Below, in pieces: positions 1 to 10,399 of a stretch of DNA of 50,366 nucleotides. Origin of the DNA: Allomyces arbusculus (lineage: Eukaryota > Blastocladiomycota > Blastocladiomycetes > Blastocladiales > Blastocladiaceae); NCBI GenBank assembly GCA_027604705.1, contig JADHYV010000106.1, forward strand, positions 1-50,366, given 5' to 3'. Both the position numbers and the translations under genes were made by a program. The stretch's first letter is position 1; every line of letters begins with the position of its first letter. Under the pieces are notes generated by a model. It was not told the origin of the DNA and searched no databases. It worked only from the letters and a program-made list of their open reading frames with translations.

Positions 1-264
1 AAACTAAAAACCTAAAAACCTAACCTAACCTAAAAACCTAAAAACCTAAAACCTAACCTAAAAAACCTAAAAACCTAACCTAAAACCTAACCTAAAACCT
101 AACCTAAAACCTAACCTAAACCTAAACCTAAACCTAAACCTAAACCTAACCTAAAAAACCTAAAAACCTAAAACCTAAAAACCTAAAAACCTAAAAAAAC
201 CTAACTAAAAAACCTAACCTAAAACCTAAAAAACCTAAAACCTAAAACCCTAAACCTAACCTAA
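1..264. repeat. Telomere-like repeat array, CCTAA(n) with variable A-run
   Basis: The first ~264 bases are an uninterrupted array of CCTAA, CCTAAA, CCTAAAA and longer-A units, with only one CCCTAA-type unit near the distal end (~247-253). The C-rich strand reads 5'->3' inward from position 1, the orientation expected at a left chromosome end. The G-strand unit would be TT(n)AGG, unlike the usual fungal TTAGGG. The A-run varies between about two and seven, which could be real degeneracy or homopolymer error from long reads. It is followed directly by non-repeat subtelomeric DNA. Confidence 0.85.
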
Positions 265-1256
265 ACAACAAGCAAAACCCGTTTAACGGCCATTACTCGG
301 CCATTTTGAACGTGCGCAAAAATATTTCCACACCATGAATAGTCCTTGAGGAGAGCTATCGATTGATACAATAAGAAGTAAAAACCAATGCTGGGCAGGC
401 CTCTTAACCAGTCAGCAACTGCCAGTCTTGTTGCCACGTCCTGCTGGTGCTTGGTGAGGAACCATTTTAATCGCCACTGGAACTGCCACAGGTTGGCAGT
501 CAAGACTGGCGGCATGGGCAGGGCTGCTGCAGCACAGGCTGGACTTGGCACAGGAGATGTGCATGTGGCAGTGGGTGGTGTGGTTGGCAGTGCTGCAGTG
601 GCCTTGTGCAGAGTTGAGGGAAGCGTTGTAATGCACACAGTTCCCACTGTTGAGGGTGCAGCAGTAGAGTCACTGGTGGTGGGCAGTATGGGTGCAATTG
701 CAATTGCAATTGTGGTGAGCGACATGACCCATGGACAGTGTGTAGATTTGGGTGTGGTGGTGGGCACAGAACCAGCAGGTTTGTCAGTGGTGCCATGACT
801 TGCTGTGGTTGCAGACGCATCAGTGGTGGTTGGTACAGTTGCAGAACTGCGTGCAGTGGTCAATGCAGCATGGTTGACTGTGGCCTGCATGAGCAACAAT
901 GACAATGCCACAACGTGCATCTGGTCCACAGTCATTGCAGCAAGACTCGTGACAACAGCCATACTTGCCCCACCACGGTTCAGTGCACCAAGCAAATTGA
1001 CAGCAGGCAACAGCAGCGCCAAACTGAGCTCGTCATCAGCCACATTGTGCAGTGGCACTGCCATTCCTGCAGTGTCAGGTGCCAAGGAGGATGGTGCAGT
1101 GGTTGGCATTGGCACACTGGCCATCAGCACAGCCCCAGTGGCCAATGGCATGGGCATCGCCAGCGCCTTCTTCATGTGCTTCCACTTTGATGCACCTGGC
1201 AGTGTCCCTGCAGCTGACAGCATACTCAGTGACTCCACACCCCCTTCAGTAGACAC
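261..1256 (-). CDS. Hypothetical long open frame next to the telomere (331 codons)
   Basis: This is the longest frame in the subtelomere, open for 331 codons on the minus strand and ending at the telomere repeat. The predicted product is dominated by Ala, Thr, Ser, Pro and Val, with a Thr-rich middle. A more ordinary C-terminal stretch holds several Trp and basic residues around WQFQWRLKWFLTKHQQ, followed by a short hydrophobic segment. I recognise no domain. The DNA is CA/TG-rich and the complementary strand is also partly open, so the frame may simply reflect biased composition. Its position against the telomere would fit a subtelomeric gene or a decayed repeat. I would not rely on it as a real gene. 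Confidence 0.2.
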   Translation of the reverse strand: MSTEGGVESLSMLSAAGTLPGASKWKHMKKALAMPMPLATGAVLMASVPMPTTAPSSLAPDTAGMAVPLHNVADDELSLALLLPAVNLLGALNRGGASMAVVTSLAAMTVDQMHVVALSLLLMQATVNHAALTTARSSATVPTTTDASATTASHGTTDKPAGSVPTTTPKSTHCPWVMSLTTIAIAIAPILPTTSDSTAAPSTVGTVCITTLPSTLHKATAALPTTPPTATCTSPVPSPACAAAALPMPPVLTANLWQFQWRLKWFLTKHQQDVATRLAVADWLRGLPSIGFYFLLYQSIALLKDYSWCGNIFAHVQNGRVMAVKRVLLVV

Positions 1257-2800
1257 TGACTTCTTGGTCTTGCAAGTGAATTGGTTGCATCAAGGCAGTG
1301 CCATGTCACAGCACCAGACCTGGAATAACACACCAATCAGCCAAACGTCCTAAACCATGACTGCCAGTGGTCAAACATGAAAAACACAAACCTGCACTGA
1401 GCGCCATGGTCCAAGACTGTCACCTGCGCCATATGCGGCCAGTGGTGGCCCATCTCATGCGCCATGACGTGTTGTGTGCAGTGCAGCACACCATCTTGAG
1501 TGCATGGCGACAACAGGGTCACGATCAGCTGAACCTTGATGAAGTTGTGCATGTTGAGCACATGCAAACGTCAAAAAATGGGCTGCGCGTGCAATGGCAT
1601 CGTCATCCTGGAGTGCATGATGGCCAGTCCCAGCCCACACGACCACAGCGCAGCATGCTTGTGCAGTGCAGACGCCGAGGACAGCAGGAGGGACAGCATG
1701 TGGGTGAGACAGAGCCAGGCCACAGTCTACATCCGAAAAACAACACGTTGTTGTGGATCAGTCTAGAGTCACACAGCATGAGCATTGGCCATTGTGGAAT
1801 GCGCAAAGTACAATGTACCTTTGTATTCCCATCACATTGGTGAGCATCATGACAGGCAGGTGAGTATTGGGCGACAAGTCCCAAAATGAGCCCGGCTCCC
1901 ATTGGCGCAAATATCAGCATCAGCAGCCATGTGCATCGTCGCCAGAAAAACAAGGCGCTGTGCATGCAGGGCAACAACACAGGCAAGCAGCACAGGGGGG
2001 GGGGGGGGGGGAAGGAAACGTCATGACCGCACAAGGGGAGGCTGCTGCAACTGCACTCATGAACAGCTCAGCAATCGTGATGAGCACAGATGCAGCAAAC
2101 ACAGGGATGCGACCAATCAAGTGCACATCAGGGGACCCACACCATGACTGTGTGTTCCTGCAATGACCAACTGCTTCAATGTGGAAAGGGGGCGGCGCCA
2201 GCGCGCAAGGACAGCAGGCGGGGTGTGTGAGGGCAAGGGTCTTGAGTCATGCTACTGAGGTGCGGACCACATCCGATTGGTCTTGCAGCTGGTGAGGAGC
2301 ACGCGCGCATCAGCAACAGACAGGTGAGGGCAGACATGGCAGTGTGGTTACACTGGTGGCAGCACATCTCAGATGCTGTGCGTCAGCTCAAAAGTGGTTG
2401 TCGTGGGACTGCTCCTTAGAAAAGAGCGGGCTCAATCGGCTGAGTTGGACCTGTCGCACATTGTCGCCGATATCACAGGCAAGAACGTACATCGACTTGC
2501 TCACGCCACATGGGCGTCAGGCCCTAGAGCGCGCAAATCCGCAACGTCAAAGCGGGCGGCAGCACTGACAGACGCACTGGCCAGTCGCAGCGGTTGCGGC
2601 AGCTGCATCATGGATCCAGCGGCGCTTTTCGTGCTCGGCTCCTGGCCGACGATGGCCATCCACCGCCTCGATGCGGGGACGATGTGGTGCGAGACATCTT
2701 GCGTGACAAACACATGGTTACGGCCGATCACCCTCACCGCACGCTCGACGACACAACCAACAAGTCAATCATGTTGCCCTAGCAGATAATTCGCGATCTC
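265..2800. other. CpG-poor subtelomeric region without recognisable genes
   Basis: This stretch is rich in TG/CA dinucleotides and poor in CG, unlike the genes that follow. Its open frames (for example 1337-1567 and 1603-2034 on the minus strand, 2373-2789 on the plus strand) match nothing I know and several overlap one another. It contains a run of 17 G at 1995-2011. The composition resembles the transposon island at 25-33 kb, so I infer that it is old repeat-derived DNA. I see no terminal repeats that would delimit an element. Confidence 0.5.
1995..2011. repeat. Poly-G run (17 G)
   Basis: Seventeen consecutive G residues sit inside the CpG-poor subtelomere. A similar run of 16 C occurs at 34040-34055 just before a start codon. 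Homopolymers this long are prone to length error. Confidence 0.9.
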
Positions 2801-2825
2801 GACCGACCCGCTCGCTTCCACCACC

Positions 2826-3491
2826 ATGTCGCAACTCACTGCAAGGGCCCTCACGTCGCTGGCGCTGCCCGTCGCCGCCAAGCCGCCGCGCGCCAAGCTT
2901 GCCACCGTCCTGACCCGACTGCCGCTGAACGGTGTTGGCGCCAAGGTCTGTCATCCGTCGCTGCACCACGAACACACGACCGACCAAATGCTGCAAACAC
3001 TTGGCCTGCTCGCATAGTTTGATTCGACGAAGATGGCCGTGGCTGACCCCACGACGGCGGCGACATGACCCTCCACCAGATCCGTCCCGGCAAGTACGCC
3101 GACCGTGGGTACCGCGCCGACTCGTACTTTCAGATCGTGCGTGGCATGCCGCAATCGGTGCGTGCCCACACTGTCCACCCGCCCACGTACCCCAATCCCG
3201 CTCACGCACCCGACGGTGACCATGTAGGGTACGGCGCTCGCCTACGAGTACTGGCGAGGCAAATTGATTGGTAAGCCTGAGCCCGTAACGCTTTACTCGC
3301 GGTCGAGCGAGTTGTGGGAGGTCGTGGAGCGGCCGGAAGCGCCGTCGGTCCGTTTGCCGGGCAAGTTGGTGGCCGAGGCAAAGGCGATCAAGGCGGCTGC
3401 GGCTGCGGCCGCGACGGCGGCGGCGGCGGCGAAGCCGGCGGGCAAGAAGTCGAAGAAGACGGCGCGTGCGGTGCCGGCCAAGAAAGCGTGA
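2826..3491 (+). CDS. Putative mitochondrial small-subunit ribosomal protein (mS34-like), three exons
   Basis: I model exons at 2826-2945, 3080-3136 and 3228-3491, all joined in phase 0, giving 146 residues. Intron 1 ends in CACCAG, and intron 2 has donor GTGCGT and acceptor TGTAG. The N-terminus is basic and Ala/Leu-rich, as in a mitochondrial presequence. It is followed by TRLPLNGVGAK, which resembles the RLPLFGLG segment of mS34. The exon-3 motif AYEYWRGKLIGKPEP resembles the HGKAWG...GK region of the same family. The C-terminus is a poly-Ala then Lys-rich tail (about residues 110-146), common in fungal mitoribosomal proteins. The family assignment rests on short motifs only, so another mitoribosomal protein is possible. 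The gene lies tail-to-tail with the F-BAR gene, about 210 bases away. Confidence 0.45.
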
Positions 3492-3704
3492 GTGCGGTCG
3501 TGCCGTTTTTCGTGTTGTCTCTGTCGATTTCATTCTGTTTTTCCCCATAGCTGGTGCGTTTTTGCCTTCCTCGCACACCTCGTCGATCGAATCCGGCGCA
3601 CGACTGACCCAATGCGAAAACGCAGCAACGTCATTCTATAGTACAAACATACAACGCCTTTCCTCTCCACCCTCGCTTCCCTTTCGCATCCTCGTCCCCA
3701 ACCG

Positions 3705-4477
3705 CTACACGGGCGCCGTGTAGTCCTTTGGAAACTGCCCCACCTGCCCGGTGCGCGTATTCTTCCCCTCCCACCACGCGTCCGAGCCCGTATTCCGGTT
3801 GCGCACGACAATCACGTCCCCCGCGCTCATTGACAACTCGCCCTCGACCGCCGCCGCATACTCAAACTGCGCCACAACCCGGTCCTCCGGGACTGCGGCC
3901 GACCGGGGGCGCACGACCGTCGCGCGCCGACTCGCTGCGCCTGCCGCAGGTCGGGCCAGGGGCGTGTCGGCCGGTGCGGCGGGTGTGGCAAGCACAGCCT
4001 CCCACCCTTGCGTAAAGATGTACGGAAACAGACCCATTGCGCGGGACCGCATGTTCCGCCCGCGCCACCATTCGGCGGGGTCGGAAGTGCCCGCGGTCGG
4101 GGTGCCGCGGTCCAGGACCTCAATTGCGTCGCCTGCCTGGAAGGCCAGTTCACCCGGTTCTTGCGGGGTGTGGTCGAACAGCGCCGTCACGGTGCCGAGC
4201 GATTGCGTGCCGACTGGGCGCGCGGCGGTCGTTGGGGTGCGCGGGAGCGAGTCGCCGGACGTGGTTGCAGGCGCGGTGCGGCGCGGAATGGGAGGGGAAG
4301 TAATGCGTGCAGGCGCCGAGGCCGCAAACTCGGGTTGCGGAGAGGTGATGTAGTTGGATGGGACGAATCCGATGGCGCCGTCGAGCTCGGCCTACAAATA
4401 ACGCGGCGATGGACATAGAATGTGAGCACCGTCCGTCGAGAGCAACGAATTGACCTCAAAAATGAGAGAGAGAGAGA

Positions 4478-4518
<41 letters not shown>

Positions 4519-6502
4519 CCTTGGTCCACCCGTCCTTGTCGGCCTCGAGTACGACGACAGTTTGCCCGGCCTCGATCGTCAACTCGCCTAAGCAATGCGT
4601 CGCTCGCGGTCAGGTTTCCCGCAATACCTCCCATCCGACCGCAAAAACATCCATACCGTCGCCCTGCGCCTGGTACCCATACAACACCTCGGCCTTGCCG
4701 AGTCCCTTTGGCACGGGGGGCACCGGCGGGAGCCCATTCACCTTGGCCAATCGCGGCGACGTCGGGCCACTACCAAGACTGCTCATCGAGCCCGACTTGC
4801 TGAGTGCCGTACTGACGCGGCGCGACGCCGATCCAGCACTAGCACCGCCGGCACTGACGAGTGTCGCATTTTCGAGCGTCTCGGCCGAGATACTCGTCGA
4901 CATGATCTGCACCGACGCGATCGAGCTAATGGAAATGTCGTGCTTTTCGAGCACAGCAATCTGCGCCTCGATTTGCCGCAGTTGCGTGCCGAGCGAGACG
5001 ACAGCCATTTCGAGGTTGAGCTTAGTCTATTCCAAGAAGTGAAAGGAAGGCCAGTCAGTCCAGAGCAAACGACGCACACGAGGAACGATCGCAAACGTAC
5101 ATCGAGCGGGTTCGTCGCATTCCCAAACTCCGGGTTCTTCTCATACACTTTGGCCATCTGCTCGAGGCCGGAAATCTCCTTGTGCGTCTGGTCCAACTCC
5201 TTGGCGACAATCTGCCGCCGCTTCATCAATTCCGCCAATTTCTGCGCGAGCGCGGCCTTGGTCCCGGCCTCCTCCACATCCAACGACTGCCCATCCCACT
5301 TGACTTCATCGTCGCCCAATGGCTCGATCGTGAACAGACTCGCGCCAGGGAACTCGCGGTCGTGGTCCTTGAGGTAGGCGGCGGCCTCGGCATCGCGGTC
5401 AATCTCGTCGGTCGCCGAGGCGACCGTGGCCATGCCCGCGCGCGCCGACTCAAGGTAAGTGACCATGGCGCCGGCATGCTTGCCGAGCGCGCGCGCAAAC
5501 GTCGTGTGAAACGTCCCATCAAGCGTCTTCATGAACGCCGGCAAATCCGTGTCCCAGTACGGCGGCTGCGCGGCATTCGACGCCGCATGCGCAAGGACCA
5601 ACGCGTTGCGCGTATCCAACCGCCGGCGCCGCGTGGCCGACACTTTCGCGGCCAACTTCTCGGTCCTTTCCTCGTCGGTCAAGGACGAGAACGCCTGCTT
5701 GACGGATTTAAGCACGCCCGTCTTGCCCGCCAAATGGTCGGCGTGTTTCTTGACGGCGAGTTCGTGCGCTTTGACGGCCTCCTCGTACTCGCGGCGCGCC
5801 GTATCGAGCGCGATCAAGGCCGAGACGACCGTGTCCTGCGTCCCGCGCCAGTGGTCAGCGTACTTGGTCGTGGCCGTGGCCTTTTCCTTGAGGAAGAGCG
5901 AGAGCGGGTCGATCACGTCCTTGGAAAGGACGTCGGCCATGTCGATCCCGCGGCGCGCGCGCTTTTCGGTTTCGGTCACGAGCAGGGCAAAGGCCTTGGC
6001 CGTGGCTCTATGTCCATGAACAGGCGTCGATCAGCGTCGAGCAGCGCGAAAAGGGAAGCGAGCGCGCGGGCGAGTCGGGAACGCACCGTTGCCGGAACGC
6101 GCCGGCGCTACTCATGTCGCTCGCTGCGTCTGACGACTTGGTGAGCGCCGAGGGACCCTGCGCTACACGTCCGTGCGCGTCGATCACGGTGAGCACGAGG
6201 TCCTTCCACTTCACGTAGCAGATGCGCTAAGTACCCTTGGCCACGACTTTAGCATAACTTTTCGACAACCTCTCCAACCGCTCCCCCGCATCCCGCTCAA
6301 TCTCGAGCGCCTTTTTCGCGAACTCGCGCATCTGGTCCAATAGCGCCGCGTCCTCTTCCGATTTTTCGACTAGGCGCGTCAATTGTGCGGCATACAACTG
6401 CTTGGCCGTTTTCGCGTGCGCGTGCAAAGCGGCGGCGCCGGGCGCGGTCGCGGACCCGACGGCCGAGGCCGTGATGGTGCTGGCAGCGTCGGACATGGAC
6501 AT
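3705..6502 (-). CDS. F-BAR and triple-SH3 protein, BZZ1-like (five exons)
   Basis: The exon model on the minus strand is 6502-6235, 6005-5101, 5026-4657, 4587-4520 and 4391-3705, with compatible phases and a 765-residue product. Residues 1-90 carry an FCH segment (LTRLVEKSEEDAALL, then LERLSKSYAKVV). A long coiled-coil F-BAR region follows (VTETEKRARRG...DVIDPLSLFLKEK) to about residue 390, with a second coiled coil at about 395-440. Three SH3 domains follow, at roughly 498-555 (VLYGYQ...GWTKV...GFVPSNYI), 615-680 (TALFDH...EWWRGRN...GLFPYIF) and 707-765 (VVAQFEY...AWWEGKN...GQFPKDY). Proteins of this type bind curved membrane and recruit WASP/Arp2-3 actin machinery at endocytic sites. Yeast Bzz1 has two SH3 domains, so three is unusual. 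The first intron is long (229 nt) and might hide a small exon. Intron 4 (4392-4519) contains a GA microsatellite. Confidence 0.8.
4463..4514. repeat. (GA)n microsatellite inside an intron
   Basis: About 50 bases of GA repeat with one GTGA interruption lie in the last intron of the F-BAR/SH3 gene (4392-4519). On the coding strand this is a CT-rich tract immediately after the GTGCGC donor. The window ends in the same repeat type. Confidence 0.9.
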
Positions 6503-7597
6503 GGTCGTGGTTGCTGGTGGTGAAGGCCAGAAGACGGCGGACGCGCGACGTGTCGCGTTCGCGAGGAGCCGTGGGGACCAAGACGTGCGTGCGCGCGCAG
6601 TGGGCCCGGGGGACGAGGGCGGCGACGACGGCGCGGTGGCGGCCGGAGGAGAAGCGGCCTGGCCGAGTATCGTGGCGGCGTCGATCGAAGGGAACAGTGG
6701 GAGCCGGGGGTCGTGGGAAGCGCGCCGCGGCGGATCGTGCGGCGGAGCGTGGTGTTGGGGTGACGGTCGGCGGCGCGGCGCGTGGCGAAGGGTTGCAGCG
6801 AGTGTCGTGCGTGCAAAATCGGCCGGTGCGCGTGGTGGTGCAGTGCAGCAGCAGCTCGCGGTCGCCGCGGTCGAGGACGCGGTCGATGCTGGCGATGGCG
6901 CCGAAGAGCGTGGTGGGGCCGCGGCAGCGAAATGCGGTTCTGTGCGGTGGCCACCGAGCGATGCGGTCGGGTGAGCACGCGGGGCAACGCCGATGCCCGT
7001 GGCAGGCCCCCGGTTGGCCTCGTATTTCGTTTTATCGCGCCTCTCCCATCATTTGCTCAGTCGCATCCCGCCCGCTCAACGGCACCAGCGCGCGCGCAAC
7101 CCACCGCAATGATGCGCATGAGGACCGTGCTCAGCGCGGGAGACGCGCGGTCGCGCGGTTGCAGCCAAATATTAGGCTGGAGCACACGCCGTTGTCAACG
7201 ACGGCGACAATGCACCAGTATAAGAGCAACCCGCCCACCCACGATCCGGCCCTCGCTCTCCGCAAACTGTGCTCGACCTGATCCGACCGACCGGCCGACC
7301 GACCGACCCTCTTCTTGCGCGAATCAACCTGATCCTCTCTCTGTCTTGCACTCTCAAGCGCACCCTGCTCATCTTGCTCGACCCAATCCAGCTCCCGCTC
7401 TCATCCAATTGCTCGCTCGCTCGCTCGCCCGCTCGCTTCCGCCCCGATCCTACTGTTCTTCTCGCCCTGATCCTGATCCAGGGTGCCCCCTGACCGGTTC
7501 CATCGCGTCGATTGCACCGACACGAGCGCGACGGCCGTGATCTGCCCTCCGTCCAAACTCCTCGCTCGCCCCCTCTCGAATCCACGATCGAGCCACC
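6503..7597. promoter_or_regulatory. Divergent intergenic region between the F-BAR/SH3 and ATP-grasp genes
   Basis: About 1.1 kb separates two outward-facing genes and presumably holds both promoters. It is very GC-rich near the F-BAR gene. Nearer the ATP-grasp gene it becomes C/T-rich, with short tandem CCGA (~7285-7310) and CTCG-type (~7410-7440) tracts. Overlapping Arg/Pro- or Ala/Gly-rich open frames occur on both strands, but they look like compositional shadows. I see no further gene. Confidence 0.5.
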
Positions 7598-9745
7598 ATG
7601 GCGCCGGTCAACCTTCTGATCCTCGACGACGCCGGCACGCCGACCGTGACGAGCAAGGTCACCTACACGTCGTTTATCACGCCGGGCGTTGACGCAAACC
7701 TGTTCATTATCACATCGCGCGGGGCCCTGTCGGCGGCCGACAAGGCCAAAGCGGTTGCGCACGTGGAACTCGACTGTCCGACGCTCGACGGATCGGTGGA
7801 ATTGATTGCGCGCGCGTGGCACGACCAGTACACGCTGCATGCCGTGTATTGCAAGCAAGAGGACTTGCTGTTGCGCGCCGCACACTTGCGCCGGCTGCTG
7901 GGGATTGCCGATGGGATGCAGCCAGAGAACACGGTACGCTTTGATCTGGCCTGGTCGACGTTTAAACGATGGAGAAACTGATCCCGCCGGTTTCCCCTCT
8001 TCTAGCTCACGTTCCGCGACAAGCACCTCATGAAAGAATTGGCCGTCGCGCACAAGTTCCCGGTGCCCAAGTACCAGCGGCTCGACTCGCCGTCGTGCCT
8101 TTTGGCCTTCATCGACCGCGTCGGCCTGCCGGTCGTCGTGAAACCGACGCTTGGGTCGGCCTCGGCGGGCATCCACGTGCTACGCACCATGACCGACGTA
8201 GCCACCTACTTGCGCACCGAGTACTTCGGCCACCTCGCGTCGGCGTCGGCCGTGGGCCAATTCGATACAGCCGGCCAACTTCTCGCCGAAGCCTACTTGG
8301 CCGACGCGCCCATGTACCACGTCAACGGGTTTGTCGATAACGGCAAGCTGGTCGCCGTCTGGCCGTTCCAGTACCTGCGCACCAACTTGGAGTTTACGCA
8401 CGGCGCGGCCTACGGGAACGTGTCGTTGCCCGAGACCGACGCCATGTACAACTCTGTCGTGACCGCGGCGACACGCGCGCTCGCGTGTTTCACGCTGCCA
8501 CCGCGGTGCGTGTTCCACCTCGAGCTCTTCCACGTCTCGTCAGCCGAGCACAACGACCGAATCGAGCACCCGGTCCACGGCCATGACGCGTACTTTGCGC
8601 TGTGTGAAGTCGCCGCGCGCCGCCCCGGCGGGTCGATTGCTGACCTGATCTCGCGACTTCTTGGCACCCAATTCGCGCCGGTCGAATTCCGGTTTAATGC
8701 GGGCCTCTCCTACACGCTCCCGCACCGTGACGGTCCGGCCCCGCGCGTCGGCGACCTGCTCGTCCCGCTCCGCACGCAGTCTCGGGTCCTCGCAATGCCG
8801 TCGCGCGCCACGTTCCCGCTCTCCCCGAACGTGGCGTACATCCCGCTCGCCCGGCCCGGGCTCGAGTACCGCGGGTTTTCCGTCGGCACGCTGAATACGG
8901 CGGCGCGGTTCGTCGCGACGGACATGGAGTACGACACGATGGTGCGCGATTTGGGGATGGCCGAGACGTGGTTCGTGCGGAACGTCGTCTACACGCCCCT
9001 GCCACCGGACACCACTGGCATGGCCGTGATCAAGGCGCGCAAGCCGCACCCGCTCGTCCGTCGCGCCAACGCGCGTGACGCGCGGGTCTATGTCAAGTCG
9101 CACGCGATCGTCGTGGCGCGTCGCGCGCCTGCGCTGTTGCGAAAGGTGGTTGCGAAAGTGCACGCGCGTGATGCCGAAGGGAAGCAGCTTGTCAAGGCAC
9201 GGACGGTCTCCGCGGGCCACACGCGCAGACCCGTGGCGGCCGCCCTTGCGTCACGGATGGCGTACCGCGCGCACGCCGGGGACAAGGTCGCGTCGCGCGC
9301 GTTGGTCCGGATTGGTGCCGGGCCTGTTTCGGGTACAGTGGCCATGTACGCGCGGAAACCGGCGTTTGCGCTGGCGCGCAAGGCGTGGCGGCGCATGGTG
9401 GTCGCGCACTACGCAGCGCTCAAGACCGGGACCGCTAATAAGCGGGTGCCGCTGATGCTCGAGGCGCCGCCGGTTCCGAAGAACGCGGTGGTGTCTGCGC
9501 ACCCGGCCAAGTCGCGCGCGGCGACGGCGATTGCGATGGTCAAGAAGGTGCAGGCCAAGAACGGGTCCAAGGGGATCGATTGGATGGGCGGGATGCGGTA
9601 TGTCGTGGTCCCGGGGAAAGGGAACGGGATGGCCGCGGCGGCCGGGATCAAGAAGGCGGCGCAGACGAACGCGAAGGCAAAGGGCAAGTGCGCGGATGTG
9701 GGCCCGCAGGCGGACCGTGCGCGCACGGGCAATGCTGGACTATGA
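7598..9745 (+). CDS. ATP-grasp domain enzyme with basic C-terminal extension
   Basis: Exon 1 is 7598-7933 and exon 2 is 8006-9745. A 72-nt phase-0 intron (donor GTACGC, acceptor TCTAG) separates them, giving 691 residues. Residues ~120-320 form an ATP-grasp core. The ATP-binding lysine lies in VVVKPTLGSASAG (~157), the glutamate strand in LLAEAYL, the metal/ATP glutamates in FHLELFHV (~282) and the arginine loop in EVAARRPGGS (~316). ATP-grasp enzymes ligate a carboxylate to an amine or thiol through an acyl-phosphate, and this fold resembles the carboxylate-amine ligases. The substrate cannot be read from sequence. From about residue 470 to the end is a repetitive Ala/Lys/Arg-rich tail without recognisable domain, which is atypical for the family. 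The start codon context (GCCACCATGG) is strong. Confidence 0.75.
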
Positions 9746-10399
9746 GTGAGGGATGTAGCGCCGGCGCCGCGGCGGGATGAGGCGGAGACAGCTGGGCCCA
9801 GCGCGGCGCGGCGCGGCGGCGCATTGTGGTGGACTGGAAGTCGAGACGACTTGCGGAGTTGGACGGCGGAAAGCAGGAGACGAAAATGAAGACGCGGGGG
9901 TGGGGACATGTTGTTTTTGCCTGCCGCAGGCTCGTTGGTTGGCAGGGTCCGCGAGCAGCGTGACCGTGGCAGGAGTCTTCCTCATTTTGGCCGGCCAAGT
10001 CAGCACGGCAGCGGGTCACACCTCATGAGCGAAGCAAGCGAGCGGCGTGGTTCGCTTCCGTTCGCGACCTCGTTGGCAGTCGTCCCACCATCGCCGTGGA
10101 CGACGTCGTCGGCACCGTCGCCCGCGCTGCACCGCGACATCGACCGCGCCGCTAACTCGCCGCACTCGCGCCGTCACGCCCATCTCGCTGAGATTCCCGG
10201 CCGCCCGCGCAGCGATTTCACGCAACTAGCACGCACCAGTTCCCACAACGCACCTGGACCCTACGTCCGCACCCGTTTCGTTCCACGTCAAGTCGCGGCC
10301 CTCGGTTGCCCGTTCAACCCACGCTCCCCGCAACACCCATCCAATCCCTCTGCATCGCGCGATTGCCCGTCGACTCGTCATCCAGCACCAATCACCATC
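9746..10399. other. Intergenic and 5' leader region before the transporter gene
   Basis: No independent gene is visible. The transporter frame stays open upstream to 9908, but that part reads as Ser/Arg/Pro-rich low-complexity sequence. The ATG at 10400 lies in a better context, so I treat this stretch as promoter and 5' untranslated region. Confidence 0.5.

Noticed and set aside
2769-3578. 269-codon Arg-rich minus-strand frame
   Set aside because: It lies opposite the putative mitoribosomal gene and consists of an Arg-rich shadow of GC-rich coding DNA; no motif is present.
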